NCBI GenBank assembly: GCA_031292755.1
Contig: JARLGM010000017.1
Span: 1-63,489 of the forward strand
Source of the DNA: Candidatus Sulfopaludibacter sp.
GTDB lineage: Bacteria; Acidobacteriota; Terriglobia; Bryobacterales; Bryobacteraceae
DNA length: 63,489 nt
Reading direction: 5' to 3'
Shown here: piece after piece, positions 17,474 to 24,957 of the stretch
How positions within the stretch are numbered: position 1 is the stretch's first letter
Layout: each line of letters starts with the position of its first letter
Notes under the pieces: generated by a model
The model's input: only the letters and a program-made list of their open reading frames with translations
What the model was told of the DNA's origin: nothing
Databases searched by the model: none
Translations under genes and position numbers: made by a program

Positions 17474-19155
17474 ATGCGCCTCCTCTGTATGGGCCTTCGT
17501 ATGGCGCGATGACGCGGGCGCGGCGCCTTCACTGTTTCCAGTTCCTTTAACGACTGCTCCACGCGATCGAATCCGCGCACCCGCTGATAGATCTGCCGCG
17601 CCATGCCGGCGTCCTGCCAGGCCGTCTGCGGCGCACTGGCCGCTTCCCGCAGCGCCTCCAGGCGATACGCGTCGCCCTGCTGCTCGATTTCCCGCTGCCC
17701 CGTTGGCGCACCCAACTGCCCGGCCGCATGAAATTCCGCCATCGCGCGTTCCACGTTGGGAAGCCAGTATACGTAGATCCGCGCCAGCGCCAGATGCGGG
17801 GCCGCCTCGCGCGGCATCCGCCGGGCAGCCTCCTGGAACCGATCGCGCGCGGCCGCGCTCCACTGTGCCGCGGCGGCCGCGGAGTTCCCGCCGTCATCCA
17901 GCCGTTCCAACTCGAGGTAGCCCCGCACCAGGGCCAGCCGTCCCAGCGTCAGATCGTCGCTGCCACCCAACTGCACGGCGCGTTGCAGACAGATTTCCGC
18001 CTTCTGCCAGTCGGACGCCTGCAGGGCGGTATTGGCTTCGTCCAGGTAAATCTGCCGCCACTCCGCGGAAGGTTTCGGCGGCGCCGGCTTCAGAACCGCG
18101 GCGTTGCGCGCCTGCAATTGCTCCCAGCCCACCGCCCCGCCGATCCACAACGCCATACCCGCCGCAAACCACCCCACCGCGCCCAGCAACCGCCATCGCT
18201 GGTTGGCCCGCTTCACCGTGCGGGTGGCCTTACGCAGCGCTTCGCGCGCCGCTTCTATGGTGGCATTCGGATTCCAACCCTGGCGTTCCCGTTCCGCCAT
18301 GGTGGGCTTGGCTTCCAGAAACGCCTGCAGGTCGCCCTGAAACTCCGCCGCCGTCAGGTACCGCTTTCCCGGGTCGGGCGCCAACGCCTTCATGGCGATG
18401 AGTTGCAGCGCCCGCGGACAGGAGGGAGGCAAGGCGCGAGGCGGGCGTTTGGAGCGAATCAGGCTCTCCAGCCGGCGCGTGTCGCCGGCCTGATAGGGCG
18501 GCATTCCGCTGAGCATTTCGTATAGGGTCGCACCCACCGCCCAAAGGTCGCTCTGCCGGTCCACTTCGCTGTGCGTCAACCGCTCCGGCGAGCAGTAACT
18601 CGGACTGCCGAAATTGTGGGCCGTGGCGCTGCCGTCGGAGCGCAGCATCTTGGCGATTCCGAAATCCAGCAGCCGCACCGTATCGTTGGCGCCCAGCAGA
18701 ATGTTGGACGGCTTGATATCGCCATGCACTACGGTGGATTGCCACGAATGAAACTTGGCGAGTTGTTCACAGATCTCCAGCGCTACCACCGCCGCGCGCA
18801 TGGGCTCGATCACGTGATCCTGCCGCAAGATCTCGGCCACGTTGCGGCCTTCCACGTATTGCATGGCGACGAAGAAGTACCCATCCTCGTCGCCCACATC
18901 GTAGATCTCCACCACGCGCGCATCCAGCATCTGCACCGCGCGTTGGATTTCCGCGCCGCGCCGCTCGGCCTCCATGATCAGGCGCGACGCACGGTCGCCG
19001 CCCGTCTTTACGAGCTTGAGCGCGGCCCGCCGGTTTTCCACCGTGTCGATGGCAAGGTAGACATCGGTCATGCTCCGGCCGAGCCTTCGGACAATCTCGT
19101 AGCGGCCCACGCGGGTAGGACAGGCTTCCTGGTCTGTCCGGGAGTCTCGTGCCAT
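17464..19155 (-). CDS. Membrane Ser/Thr protein kinase (PknB-like) with extracytoplasmic TPR-like domain
   Basis: The 563-residue protein starts at 19155, sharing one base with the phosphatase stop. The kinase domain (about 18-280) has K47 in AALKLVK, H144-G-D146 with N151 in HGDIKPSN, and D164-F-G. The glycine-rich loop is degenerate (LGRSMTDVY) and HRD reads HGD, as in non-RD kinases. A TM segment lies at about 323-343 and the outer 215 residues look helical and TPR-like rather than PASTA. It should phosphorylate Thr residues recognised by the two FHA proteins and possibly act on the SEDS-PBP machine. Residues 3-15 are encoded by a repeat-like element (19118-19139). Confidence 0.88.
   Translation of the reverse strand: MARDSRTDQEACPTRVGRYEIVRRLGRSMTDVYLAIDTVENRRAALKLVKTGGDRASRLIMEAERRGAEIQRAVQMLDARVVEIYDVGDEDGYFFVAMQYVEGRNVAEILRQDHVIEPMRAAVVALEICEQLAKFHSWQSTVVHGDIKPSNILLGANDTVRLLDFGIAKMLRSDGSATAHNFGSPSYCSPERLTHSEVDRQSDLWAVGATLYEMLSGMPPYQAGDTRRLESLIRSKRPPRALPPSCPRALQLIAMKALAPDPGKRYLTAAEFQGDLQAFLEAKPTMAERERQGWNPNATIEAAREALRKATRTVKRANQRWRLLGAVGWFAAGMALWIGGAVGWEQLQARNAAVLKPAPPKPSAEWRQIYLDEANTALQASDWQKAEICLQRAVQLGGSDDLTLGRLALVRGYLELERLDDGGNSAAAAAQWSAAARDRFQEAARRMPREAAPHLALARIYVYWLPNVERAMAEFHAAGQLGAPTGQREIEQQGDAYRLEALREAASAPQTAWQDAGMARQIYQRVRGFDRVEQSLKELETVKAPRPRHRAIRRPIQRRRIWR
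19118..19139. repeat. REP-like inverted element embedded in the kinase gene
   Basis: GGACAG (19118-19123) and CTGTCC (19134-19139) form an inverted repeat around a 10-nt centre. It shares GGACAGGC and TCTGTC, in the same order, with the intergenic hairpin at 59010-59037. On the coding strand it supplies residues in the leader between the start Met and the kinase fold, which begins near residue 18, so it probably entered the gene without harming the domain. Confidence 0.45.
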
Positions 19156-20045
19156 TACCAGCCGCCTTTCCTGAAGGCCCACACCGCCATGGCCAGCAGC
19201 AGACCGTAAACCAGAAACGCCATCCGGCCAGTGAACAGCCGGCTCCGCCGTCGAACCCGCGTAGTGGACGTGCGCGGGCGCGTCGCACCGGCGCCGCCGC
19301 GAAACTGCGGACCCGCCACGAACAGGGCCGTGATGTTATCGCTACCCCCGGCGAGATTGGCGGCTTCCACCAACTCGCCCGCCACGCGCGCGGCATCGCC
19401 CGCGTAGCGGCCCACGATGGCGCGCACTTCCGACGCGGTCAGCAGGTCCGTGAGCCCGTCGCTGCACAGCAGAATGGCCGCATCCGGGTGAAAGCGGCAC
19501 GTCCGGATTTCGATGAACCCCTCCTCTCCGGGGGAGCGCCGGCGCGACCCGACGTCGCGGAATACTTCGTTGCGCCGCGGATGCTGCATCGCCTCTTCTT
19601 CACTGAGTTCGCCGGCATCTTCACTTTCGCCCACCGGCGAGTGATCGCTGGTGAGTTTGCGGATGTTGCCCTTCCAGACCAGGTATAGTCGCGAATCGCC
19701 CACGTGTCCGATGGTAATTCGCTCTTCTTCCAATAGCGCCAGGGTAAGGACGCAGGCCATGCCGCGAAGCTCCAGGTGTTCCTCGCCGAGCCCGCAGATG
19801 CGGTTGTTGGCGCTGGCGATGGCTTTCCGCACGCGCGCTTCCGCGCTCGCCGGAGTCGCCCCCGCCATCGATTCGCGCACTGCGTCCACCGCCGTCTCCG
19901 CCGCCAGCTCGCCCGCCGCCTGGCCTCCCATGCCGTCCACCACGAGGAACACACCGCGCTCGGCGTCCATCCAGTAGCGGTCTTCGTTGCACGAGCGCAG
20001 AAGGCCGGTGTGTGTCGCCGCACCCGCCTGAAACGCGGTGATCAT
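19155..20045 (-). CDS. PP2C-family Ser/Thr phosphatase (PstP/Stp-like)
   Basis: The 296-residue protein shows the PP2C metal-site series: NEDR (D22), VVDGMGGQAAGE (D37-G38), HVGDSRLY, LLCSDGLTDLL and GGSDNITAL, each in order. The catalytic domain ends near 245; a basic linker follows, and a TM helix near 273-293 anchors it to the membrane with the catalytic part inside. It should reverse the phosphorylation made by the adjacent kinase. Its ATG forms an ATGA overlap with the upstream microprotein and its TAA forms TAATG with the kinase start, so all three are translationally coupled. The mycobacterial orthologue PstP has the same membrane-anchored layout. Confidence 0.93.
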   Translation of the reverse strand: MITAFQAGAATHTGLLRSCNEDRYWMDAERGVFLVVDGMGGQAAGELAAETAVDAVRESMAGATPASAEARVRKAIASANNRICGLGEEHLELRGMACVLTLALLEEERITIGHVGDSRLYLVWKGNIRKLTSDHSPVGESEDAGELSEEEAMQHPRRNEVFRDVGSRRRSPGEEGFIEIRTCRFHPDAAILLCSDGLTDLLTASEVRAIVGRYAGDAARVAGELVEAANLAGGSDNITALFVAGPQFRGGAGATRPRTSTTRVRRRSRLFTGRMAFLVYGLLLAMAVWAFRKGGW

Positions 20046-20137
20046 CGCCGCTCCTTCCAGTGCGCCAGCACAAACAAGGCGACGAAGGTTAGAAACGCGC
20101 CCACAAACGGCGTGTGGAGGTAGTAAAGATCTTTCAC
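20042..20137 (-). CDS. 31-residue single-pass membrane microprotein
   Basis: A GTG at 20137 overlaps the FHA gene stop as GTGA, and its TGA overlaps the phosphatase ATG as ATGA, so the frame exactly fills the gap between two real genes with coupling at both ends. The product has a short N-terminus (KDLYYLHTP), one hydrophobic helix (FVGAFLTFVALFVLAHW) and a basic KERR tail, which predicts an N-out/C-in or simple anchor topology. It is too short for routine gene finders. A role as a small partner of the kinase, the phosphatase or the SEDS-PBP complex is inferred from position only. No family is recognised. Confidence 0.65.
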   Translation of the reverse strand: MKDLYYLHTPFVGAFLTFVALFVLAHWKERR

Positions 20138-20928
20138 CGCTTGGCCTCGAAGTTCAGCTTGACCACTTCCGCAATGCCAATCTCGGCGCGATCGGGCAGT
20201 TCCATTTCGGTCCCGCGCGTCAGCCTGCGCCCGTTGACCCATGTGCCGTTGCGACTCTGATCCAGGATGCTGAAACGTCCGCTGGACGCGTCGCGCCGCA
20301 GCCGCGCATGCTCGCGCGAGATTTCATCGCTGGTGTAGAGCGGCAGATCCACCCACAGATCCTCGCCTCCGCGCCCGATGCTCACCTCGCTTTGCGTGAC
20401 GAAGTAGGTCTGCGGACCGGAATCGTCCTGATAGCGGATCTCGGCGAACACTTTGCCGGATTGGCCACGGGTGCTCTCACGGTCGCGCGCCACGCGGGCT
20501 GCCGTTACCGAAGGCTCGCGCTCAATCAGGGTGGTTTTGACGCCGCGATAGCCCGGCTGCGCTACATCGTTCAGCTCGGAATGAATTTCCACGTCGCCCG
20601 GCGGCACCGCCCCTTCCGCGTCGACGAACAGTTCGATCCACCAATCGTTCTGTGCGATCCGGTACTGTCTCTTCTTGCCCCCGCGGCGGAACAGCGAATT
20701 CCTGTTCCACTCCGCCATCCGCGCCGCCAGCGCGCGCCGGGCATCTTCCCGGATGATGTCCTGCACGCCCAGCAGGCGCGCGTGATCGTCCGGGTGAAGA
20801 TAAACGCTGAAGATACAAGGCAGCAGGACGGTGTATGCCAGTTCCAGCCGGCCCAACTCCATGTTCCGCACCAGCTCATCGATGATGGTCTGGCCGCTGA
20901 TCCGTGTCTGAGGCGATTTTGTAGACAC
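20134..20928 (-). CDS. FHA-domain protein (first gene of the kinase/SEDS-PBP cluster)
   Basis: The 264-residue protein starts with GTG at 20928 behind a GGAGGG site. The N-terminal 130 residues form an alpha/beta domain similar in kind to DUF3662 (ELVRNMELGRLELAYTVLLP). The FHA domain spans about 182-258: VSIGRGGEDL, SDEISREHARL (S204-R205-x-H207) and LDQSRNGTWVNGRRL (N227-G228), so the phosphothreonine-binding residues are all present. It is the first gene of a tightly coupled unit (microprotein, phosphatase, kinase, SEDS-PBP, second FHA protein) and is probably a reader of the kinase signal. It is a paralogue in layout, not close in sequence, of the FHA protein at 13563-14360. Confidence 0.85.
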   Translation of the reverse strand: MSTKSPQTRISGQTIIDELVRNMELGRLELAYTVLLPCIFSVYLHPDDHARLLGVQDIIREDARRALAARMAEWNRNSLFRRGGKKRQYRIAQNDWWIELFVDAEGAVPPGDVEIHSELNDVAQPGYRGVKTTLIEREPSVTAARVARDRESTRGQSGKVFAEIRYQDDSGPQTYFVTQSEVSIGRGGEDLWVDLPLYTSDEISREHARLRRDASSGRFSILDQSRNGTWVNGRRLTRGTEMELPDRAEIGIAEVVKLNFEAKR

Positions 20929-21020
20929 CTACCCTCCGAATAAGACGCGGAACAACATCATAGACGAAGAGTTGTCCGGGGGGTTACATTTTCCAGTCTG
21001 TTCATGAACGAATCGCAACA

Positions 21021-21614
21021 TTAAAATTTCGCAGGGCTGACGAAGCGATTCCCGCGGATGGCAAATCGCAGGGGCCGTTCGGCGCACTGGCTGATTCCAA
21101 TTCGCGGAGTGACATCCACCTCAATGGCGCGCGGTTCCGCCAGCTCCCGTAACACCAGGCTGCCGCGCGTGAGATCTGCGCCATACTGCGCTCGCGTGAT
21201 ACCCAACGCCAGCGTCAGTTTGCCGGGGCCCGCCGTGAGATCTTGCAGCCTCCGCGCAGCCGGCCGGCGGCGGCGCATCGTCTCGATTCCCCAGACCGGT
21301 TCCAGAGCCCGCACCAGGACGCACCCGGGAGTCCCCGCCGCGCCCACCACCACGTTGAGGCATTCGTACATGCCGTAGATAAAGTACACGTAGGCGTGGC
21401 CCGGCGGCCCGAAGATAACCCGCGTGCGCTCGGTGAGTCCCCGCGCGGAGTGGGATGCCAGGTCGTCGCCGCCCGGGTATGCCTCCGTCTCCACGATCAT
21501 GCCGGCGGTGGGTCCGTGGACCACCACCTTCCCAAGCAACTCGCGCGCTACCTCGCTGGTTTCGCGATCGTAAAAGCTGCGTTTAAGAATCGGTCCGAAG
21601 CGCACTACGCTCAT
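21021..21614 (-). CDS. DNA-3-methyladenine glycosylase (AAG/MPG family)
   Basis: The 197-residue protein matches the AAG-type base-excision enzyme that removes alkylated purines such as 3-methyladenine. Characteristic stretches are ELLGKVVVHG, IVETEAYPGGDDLASHS (catalytic Glu in the ETEAY motif), GPPGHAYVYFIYGMYECLNVV, CVLVRALEP and LTAGPGKLTLALGI. Length is normal (about 190-210). It is transcribed away from thpR with only about 20 bp between start codons. About 92 bp separate it from the FHA gene upstream of the cluster, and nothing distinctive is seen there. Confidence 0.92.
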   Translation of the reverse strand: MSVVRFGPILKRSFYDRETSEVARELLGKVVVHGPTAGMIVETEAYPGGDDLASHSARGLTERTRVIFGPPGHAYVYFIYGMYECLNVVVGAAGTPGCVLVRALEPVWGIETMRRRRPAARRLQDLTAGPGKLTLALGITRAQYGADLTRGSLVLRELAEPRAIEVDVTPRIGISQCAERPLRFAIRGNRFVSPAKF

Positions 21615-21634
21615 AATTTACAATGAAAGCGCCC

Positions 21635-22183
21635 ATGCGATTGTTTACGGGACTGGACCTGCCCGCCGAGGTGGTCCGCAATCTGGAACAACTGCTGCGG
21701 CAGCTTCGCCCGGCAGCGCGCATCGGTTGGAGCCCGCCCGCGAACCTGCACATCACCACCAAGTTCATCGGCGAATGGCCCGAGCAGCGGTTAGGCGAAC
21801 TCCAGCAGGCGCTGACTTCGCTTCCTGCGCGGCCGCTCATTCCGGTGCACGTTCGCAAGGTGGGCTTCTTCCCCAATCCTCATTCGCCGCGCAACTTCTG
21901 GTGCGGCATCGATGCGCCCGGGCTCCCCGAACTGGCTGCCGATACCGGCCGCGCGACAGCGGCGCTTGGCATTCCAGTGGAAAAGCGCGACTTCTCCCCG
22001 CATTTGACGCTGGCCCGCATCAAAGAGAGGCTGGACCTGCAACCCTTGCGGGAGGCCATCGCCGCCCAGCCCTCGCTGGAGTTCGGAGAGTTCACCGCCG
22101 GCAGCTTCTTTTTGTATCGCAGCCAGTTGCATCCCACCGGTTCCGTGTACACTAAACTTGCGGAATTTCCGTTCTCAAAATGA
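21635..22183 (+). CDS. thpR: RNA 2',3'-cyclic phosphodiesterase (LigT/ThpR)
   Basis: The protein has the two HxTx motifs of the 2H phosphoesterase fold: HITTKFIGE (near residue 42) and SPHLTLARI (near 125), about 80 residues apart as expected. It hydrolyses 2',3'-cyclic phosphate ends to 2'-phosphate. I use the ATG at 21635 because family members begin MRLFxxxDLP; an ATG four codons upstream (21623) is also in frame. The stop overlaps the plsY start as ATGA, so it heads a thpR-plsY-gpsA operon. Confidence 0.88.
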   Translation: MRLFTGLDLPAEVVRNLEQLLRQLRPAARIGWSPPANLHITTKFIGEWPEQRLGELQQALTSLPARPLIPVHVRKVGFFPNPHSPRNFWCGIDAPGLPELAADTGRATAALGIPVEKRDFSPHLTLARIKERLDLQPLREAIAAQPSLEFGEFTAGSFFLYRSQLHPTGSVYTKLAEFPFSK

Positions 22184-22785
22184 ACCCAGTGCTCGCTTTG
22201 TTGACCGCCTACCTGTTGGGAGCCATTCCGTTCGGATATCTCCTGGTGAAATGGAAAACCGGCGCCGATGTGCGCTCCTCCGGCAGTGGGAATATCGGCG
22301 CCACCAACGTCCTCCGTACTACCGGCCGAGCCGCCGGCGTGCTCACGCTGCTGCTCGATATCGCCAAGGGATACCTTGCGGTCTGGATCGCAGGGCGGCT
22401 TACGGAGCACAGTGCGCTCTGGATGAGCGCCGCCGCTCTGACCGTGATGGCCGGCCACGCCTACCCCGTATTTTTGAAATTTCACGGCGGGAAAGCGGTG
22501 GCCAGTTTCGTGGGCGCTTTCCTGTGCCTCACGCCTCTCCCTTTGGCTGCCATTCTGGTGGTGTTCGTGGGGACGGTGATCGCGACCCGCCACATCTCCA
22601 TGGGCTCCATCGTTGCCGCAGCTACCTTTCCGCTGGCCGTTTGGCTGATTCTGCAACCTTCTATATACGTAGTTAGCGCGGCAATACTGGCAGGGGCGTT
22701 CATTATCTACAAGCATAGAAGCAATATTCAAAGATTGCACGGCGGTTCCGAGCACGTGTTTCGTTTCGGAGATAGCGACTCGTGA
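22180..22785 (+). CDS. plsY: Glycerol-3-phosphate acyltransferase PlsY
   Basis: The 201-residue integral membrane protein transfers acyl from acyl-phosphate to glycerol-3-phosphate, the first step of phospholipid synthesis in most bacteria. The three PlsY motifs are visible: an N-terminal TM followed by SGNIGATNVLRTTG (phosphate loop), GHAYPVFLKFHGGKAVA, and a late RHISMGS region. Length and about five TM segments are typical. It overlaps thpR upstream (ATGA) and gpsA downstream (GTGA). Pairing with gpsA, which supplies the glycerol-3-phosphate substrate, is common and confirms the call. Confidence 0.95.
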   Translation: MNPVLALLTAYLLGAIPFGYLLVKWKTGADVRSSGSGNIGATNVLRTTGRAAGVLTLLLDIAKGYLAVWIAGRLTEHSALWMSAAALTVMAGHAYPVFLKFHGGKAVASFVGAFLCLTPLPLAAILVVFVGTVIATRHISMGSIVAAATFPLAVWLILQPSIYVVSAAILAGAFIIYKHRSNIQRLHGGSEHVFRFGDSDS

Positions 22786-23780
22786 GGCGCCTCGCGATCA
22801 TCGGCGGGGGCAGTTGGGGGACGGCTTTGGCCGTAGTTTTGTCGCCGCGCTTTCCCGATGTCCGGCTTTGGGTCTTTGAAGAGGACTTGGCGCTCCGTAT
22901 GTCGCGCACGCGGGAGAACGATGTTTACCTTCCCGGCGCCCAGCTTCCTACTCACGTAATAGTAACCAGCGATTTGGCCACTGCCCTGGATGGCGCCGAG
23001 ATCGTTCTGAGCGTGATGCCTTCCCACCTGGCGCGCGCTCTATACACCCGGATGCTGCCGTTTCTGAATGATTCCATGGTGTTTGTGAGTGCGACCAAGG
23101 GCCTGGAGAACGGCACATTACTACGAATATCGGAGGTGATCCAGCAAGTCCTGCAAACCGCCTTCGAACCTCGCGTGGCAGTGATCTCCGGACCTACATT
23201 CGCTCGCGAAGTCGCTTGTTTTGAACCAACTGCGCTCGTCGTAGCGAGCTGTGACGAAACCCTCCCGCCGGCCATCCAGGCGGCCTTTTCCGGTCCCACG
23301 TTCCGGCTCTACACCAGCACAGATCCTATTGGTGTAGAAATTGGCGGTTCCATTAAAAATGTTGTCGCCATCGGCTCGGGAGTGTTAAATGGAATGGGAT
23401 TAGGGCACAACGCCACAGCGGCGCTCATCACCAGGGGGTTGGCGGAGATGAACCGGTTGGCGTTGGCCATGGGAGGGCGGCCACAGACCCTGGCGGGCCT
23501 GGCCGGTCTGGGTGATCTGGTTTTGACTTGCACCGGCGATCTCAGCAGGAATCGCGCCGTGGGCGCCGCTCTGGCGCACGGCCGCAAGTTCGACGAGATT
23601 GTCAGCTCCATGAAGATGGTGGCTGAGGGGATCAAAACTACGAATGCAGCCGTCGATCTGGCGAATCGGTACCAGGTGGAAATGCCCATCTCCGAACAGA
23701 TGTACCAGATGCTGCACTACAACCTGTCGCCGCGGGATGCGATTCAGCGCTTAATGGAGCGATCCCTGAAGGGCGAGTAG
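22782..23780 (+). CDS. gpsA: NAD(P)H-dependent glycerol-3-phosphate dehydrogenase
   Basis: The 332-residue protein reduces dihydroxyacetone phosphate to sn-glycerol-3-phosphate. It starts with a GTG that overlaps the plsY stop as GTGA. The N-terminal Rossmann loop is IIGGGSWGTALA; the catalytic and substrate region reads GGSIKNVVAIGSGVLNGMGLG (Lys of the IKN motif), followed by TRGLAEMNRL, GLAGLGDLVLTC and SRNRAVG, all GpsA signatures. Length is typical. It completes the thpR-plsY-gpsA operon and supplies PlsY. Confidence 0.96.
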   Translation: MRRLAIIGGGSWGTALAVVLSPRFPDVRLWVFEEDLALRMSRTRENDVYLPGAQLPTHVIVTSDLATALDGAEIVLSVMPSHLARALYTRMLPFLNDSMVFVSATKGLENGTLLRISEVIQQVLQTAFEPRVAVISGPTFAREVACFEPTALVVASCDETLPPAIQAAFSGPTFRLYTSTDPIGVEIGGSIKNVVAIGSGVLNGMGLGHNATAALITRGLAEMNRLALAMGGRPQTLAGLAGLGDLVLTCTGDLSRNRAVGAALAHGRKFDEIVSSMKMVAEGIKTTNAAVDLANRYQVEMPISEQMYQMLHYNLSPRDAIQRLMERSLKGE

Positions 23781-23807
23781 CCGAAAGATATTCAGCCGAA
23801 AGATATT
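23779..23807 (+). repeat. Tandem 15-bp repeat upstream of the ECF sigma gene
   Basis: AGCCGAAAGATATT occurs twice (23779-23792 and 23794-23807) with one base between, overlapping the gpsA stop and ending about 24 bp before the sigma-factor start. It may be a regulatory direct repeat or slippage product. No clear -35/-10 pair was assigned. Confidence 0.5.
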
Positions 23808-23831
23808 TAACAGTCGGAAGCGCAACCTCGG

Positions 23832-24437
23832 ATGGACGAACGGGTTAAGACCGATATGGGGGCGACCGCGGCGGCCCTGGACTACGATGCGGAGTTGATG
23901 CTTCGCGTCAGGGATGGAGATGGCGCGAGCTTCGGTGTTTTGCTCGACAAACACCGGTTGTCCGTGATCCATTTCCTCTATAGAATGGTCCAGAATCACG
24001 CAGTAGCAGAGGAATTGGCGCAGGAAGTGTTTCTGCGCGTATATCGTTCCCGGAGTACGTACGAGCCGACTGCGAAGTTTACGACATGGCTCTTCCGCAT
24101 CGCGACGCATCTGGCTTTGAACGCGCTGCGGGATGGGAAGCACGAGAAATCGCAGGAACGGCTGGACGATGCTTCCGGCGACCTGCCTGTAAGGCAGGTG
24201 TCGGACAAGAGACCGACGGTGGAAGCGTCGATGGTTTACGAGTCGCGGCTCGAGGAAGTGCGCAAGGCGGTAGCTACTCTGCCGGAGAAGCAGAGAGCGG
24301 CCGTTTTGATGCACAAGTATCAGGACATGGAATACTCGCAGATTGCCCGGGTGCTGAACTGTTCGGAATCTGCGGTGAAGTCGCTTTTGTTCCGGGCGTA
24401 CGAAAGCTTGCGCGCCCGTTTGGCCCATATGGCTTAG
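23832..24437 (+). CDS. ECF-type RNA polymerase sigma factor
   Basis: The 201-residue protein has sigma region 2 (about 20-90: DKHRLSVIHFLYRMV, AEELAQEVFLRVYR, FTTWLFRIATHLALNALRD) and region 4 (about 135-190: LPEKQRAAVLMHKYQDMEYSQIARVLN, then SESAVKSLLFRAYESLRARL), with no region 3. That is the ECF/RpoE plan. The next gene encodes a zinc-finger anti-sigma-like membrane protein 16 bp downstream, forming a standard sigma/anti-sigma pair for an envelope signal. A 15-bp tandem repeat lies just upstream. The target regulon cannot be read. Confidence 0.92.
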   Translation: MDERVKTDMGATAAALDYDAELMLRVRDGDGASFGVLLDKHRLSVIHFLYRMVQNHAVAEELAQEVFLRVYRSRSTYEPTAKFTTWLFRIATHLALNALRDGKHEKSQERLDDASGDLPVRQVSDKRPTVEASMVYESRLEEVRKAVATLPEKQRAAVLMHKYQDMEYSQIARVLNCSESAVKSLLFRAYESLRARLAHMA

Positions 24438-24453
24438 GGAAGAAGAGGCGTTT

Positions 24454-24954
24454 ATGGATTGTCCCCTGGAGACTCACGAAGGCTCAGCCCTGCTGCTGGC
24501 GTACAGCTCCGGCAGGCTCGAACGAGAGAGCACCGTTCCCCTGGAGCGGCACCTGGAAACCTGTCCCGGCTGCCGCCAGTTCGTGGAAAGTCAATCGTCC
24601 GTGTGGCGAGCCCTGGATTCGTGGGAGGCCCCGCCGGTATCCGCCGATTTCGACCGCCGCCTCTACCAGCGGATCGAACAGCAGGTTTCCTGGTGGGATA
24701 TGCTGCTCCGGCCCTTTCGCCCGGTGTTTCATTCCAGAAGTCTGCCCATCGCCGCCGCCGCCGGCGTACTGATCATGGCCGGGGTTCTTCTGGACCGGCC
24801 GGCCGTGGTGCCCATCACGCCACCCCAGCAAAGTGCACAGGTGGAAGCCCTGCAGCCCGATCAGGTGGAGCATGCCGTTGACGAAGTGGAGATGTTAGAT
24901 CAGTTCAACCACCTGATGCGTTCCGAGCCCGCCGAACCGGCTGCGAAGATGTAA
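24454..24954 (+). CDS. Zinc-finger anti-sigma factor-like membrane protein
   Basis: The 166-residue protein carries a zinc-binding anti-sigma (ZAS) motif near residues 30-43: ERHLETCPGCRQF, the H-x3-C-x2-C arrangement. One TM helix follows at about 90-107 (LPIAAAAGVLIMAGVLL), and a short acidic C-terminus with many Glu residues faces the periplasm. It should bind and hold the adjacent ECF sigma factor at the membrane. The gene lies 16 bp after the sigma gene and 3 bp before the DUF3106-like gene, so all three are probably co-transcribed. Confidence 0.85.
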   Translation: MDCPLETHEGSALLLAYSSGRLERESTVPLERHLETCPGCRQFVESQSSVWRALDSWEAPPVSADFDRRLYQRIEQQVSWWDMLLRPFRPVFHSRSLPIAAAAGVLIMAGVLLDRPAVVPITPPQQSAQVEALQPDQVEHAVDEVEMLDQFNHLMRSEPAEPAAKM

Positions 24955-24957
24955 GGC

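Noticed and set aside
17474..17863. Possible 130-residue N-terminal extension of the SEDS-PBP fusion
   Set aside because: It is an out-of-frame reading of the kinase gene with no motif; the GAGGAGG-ATG at 17473 is the likely start.
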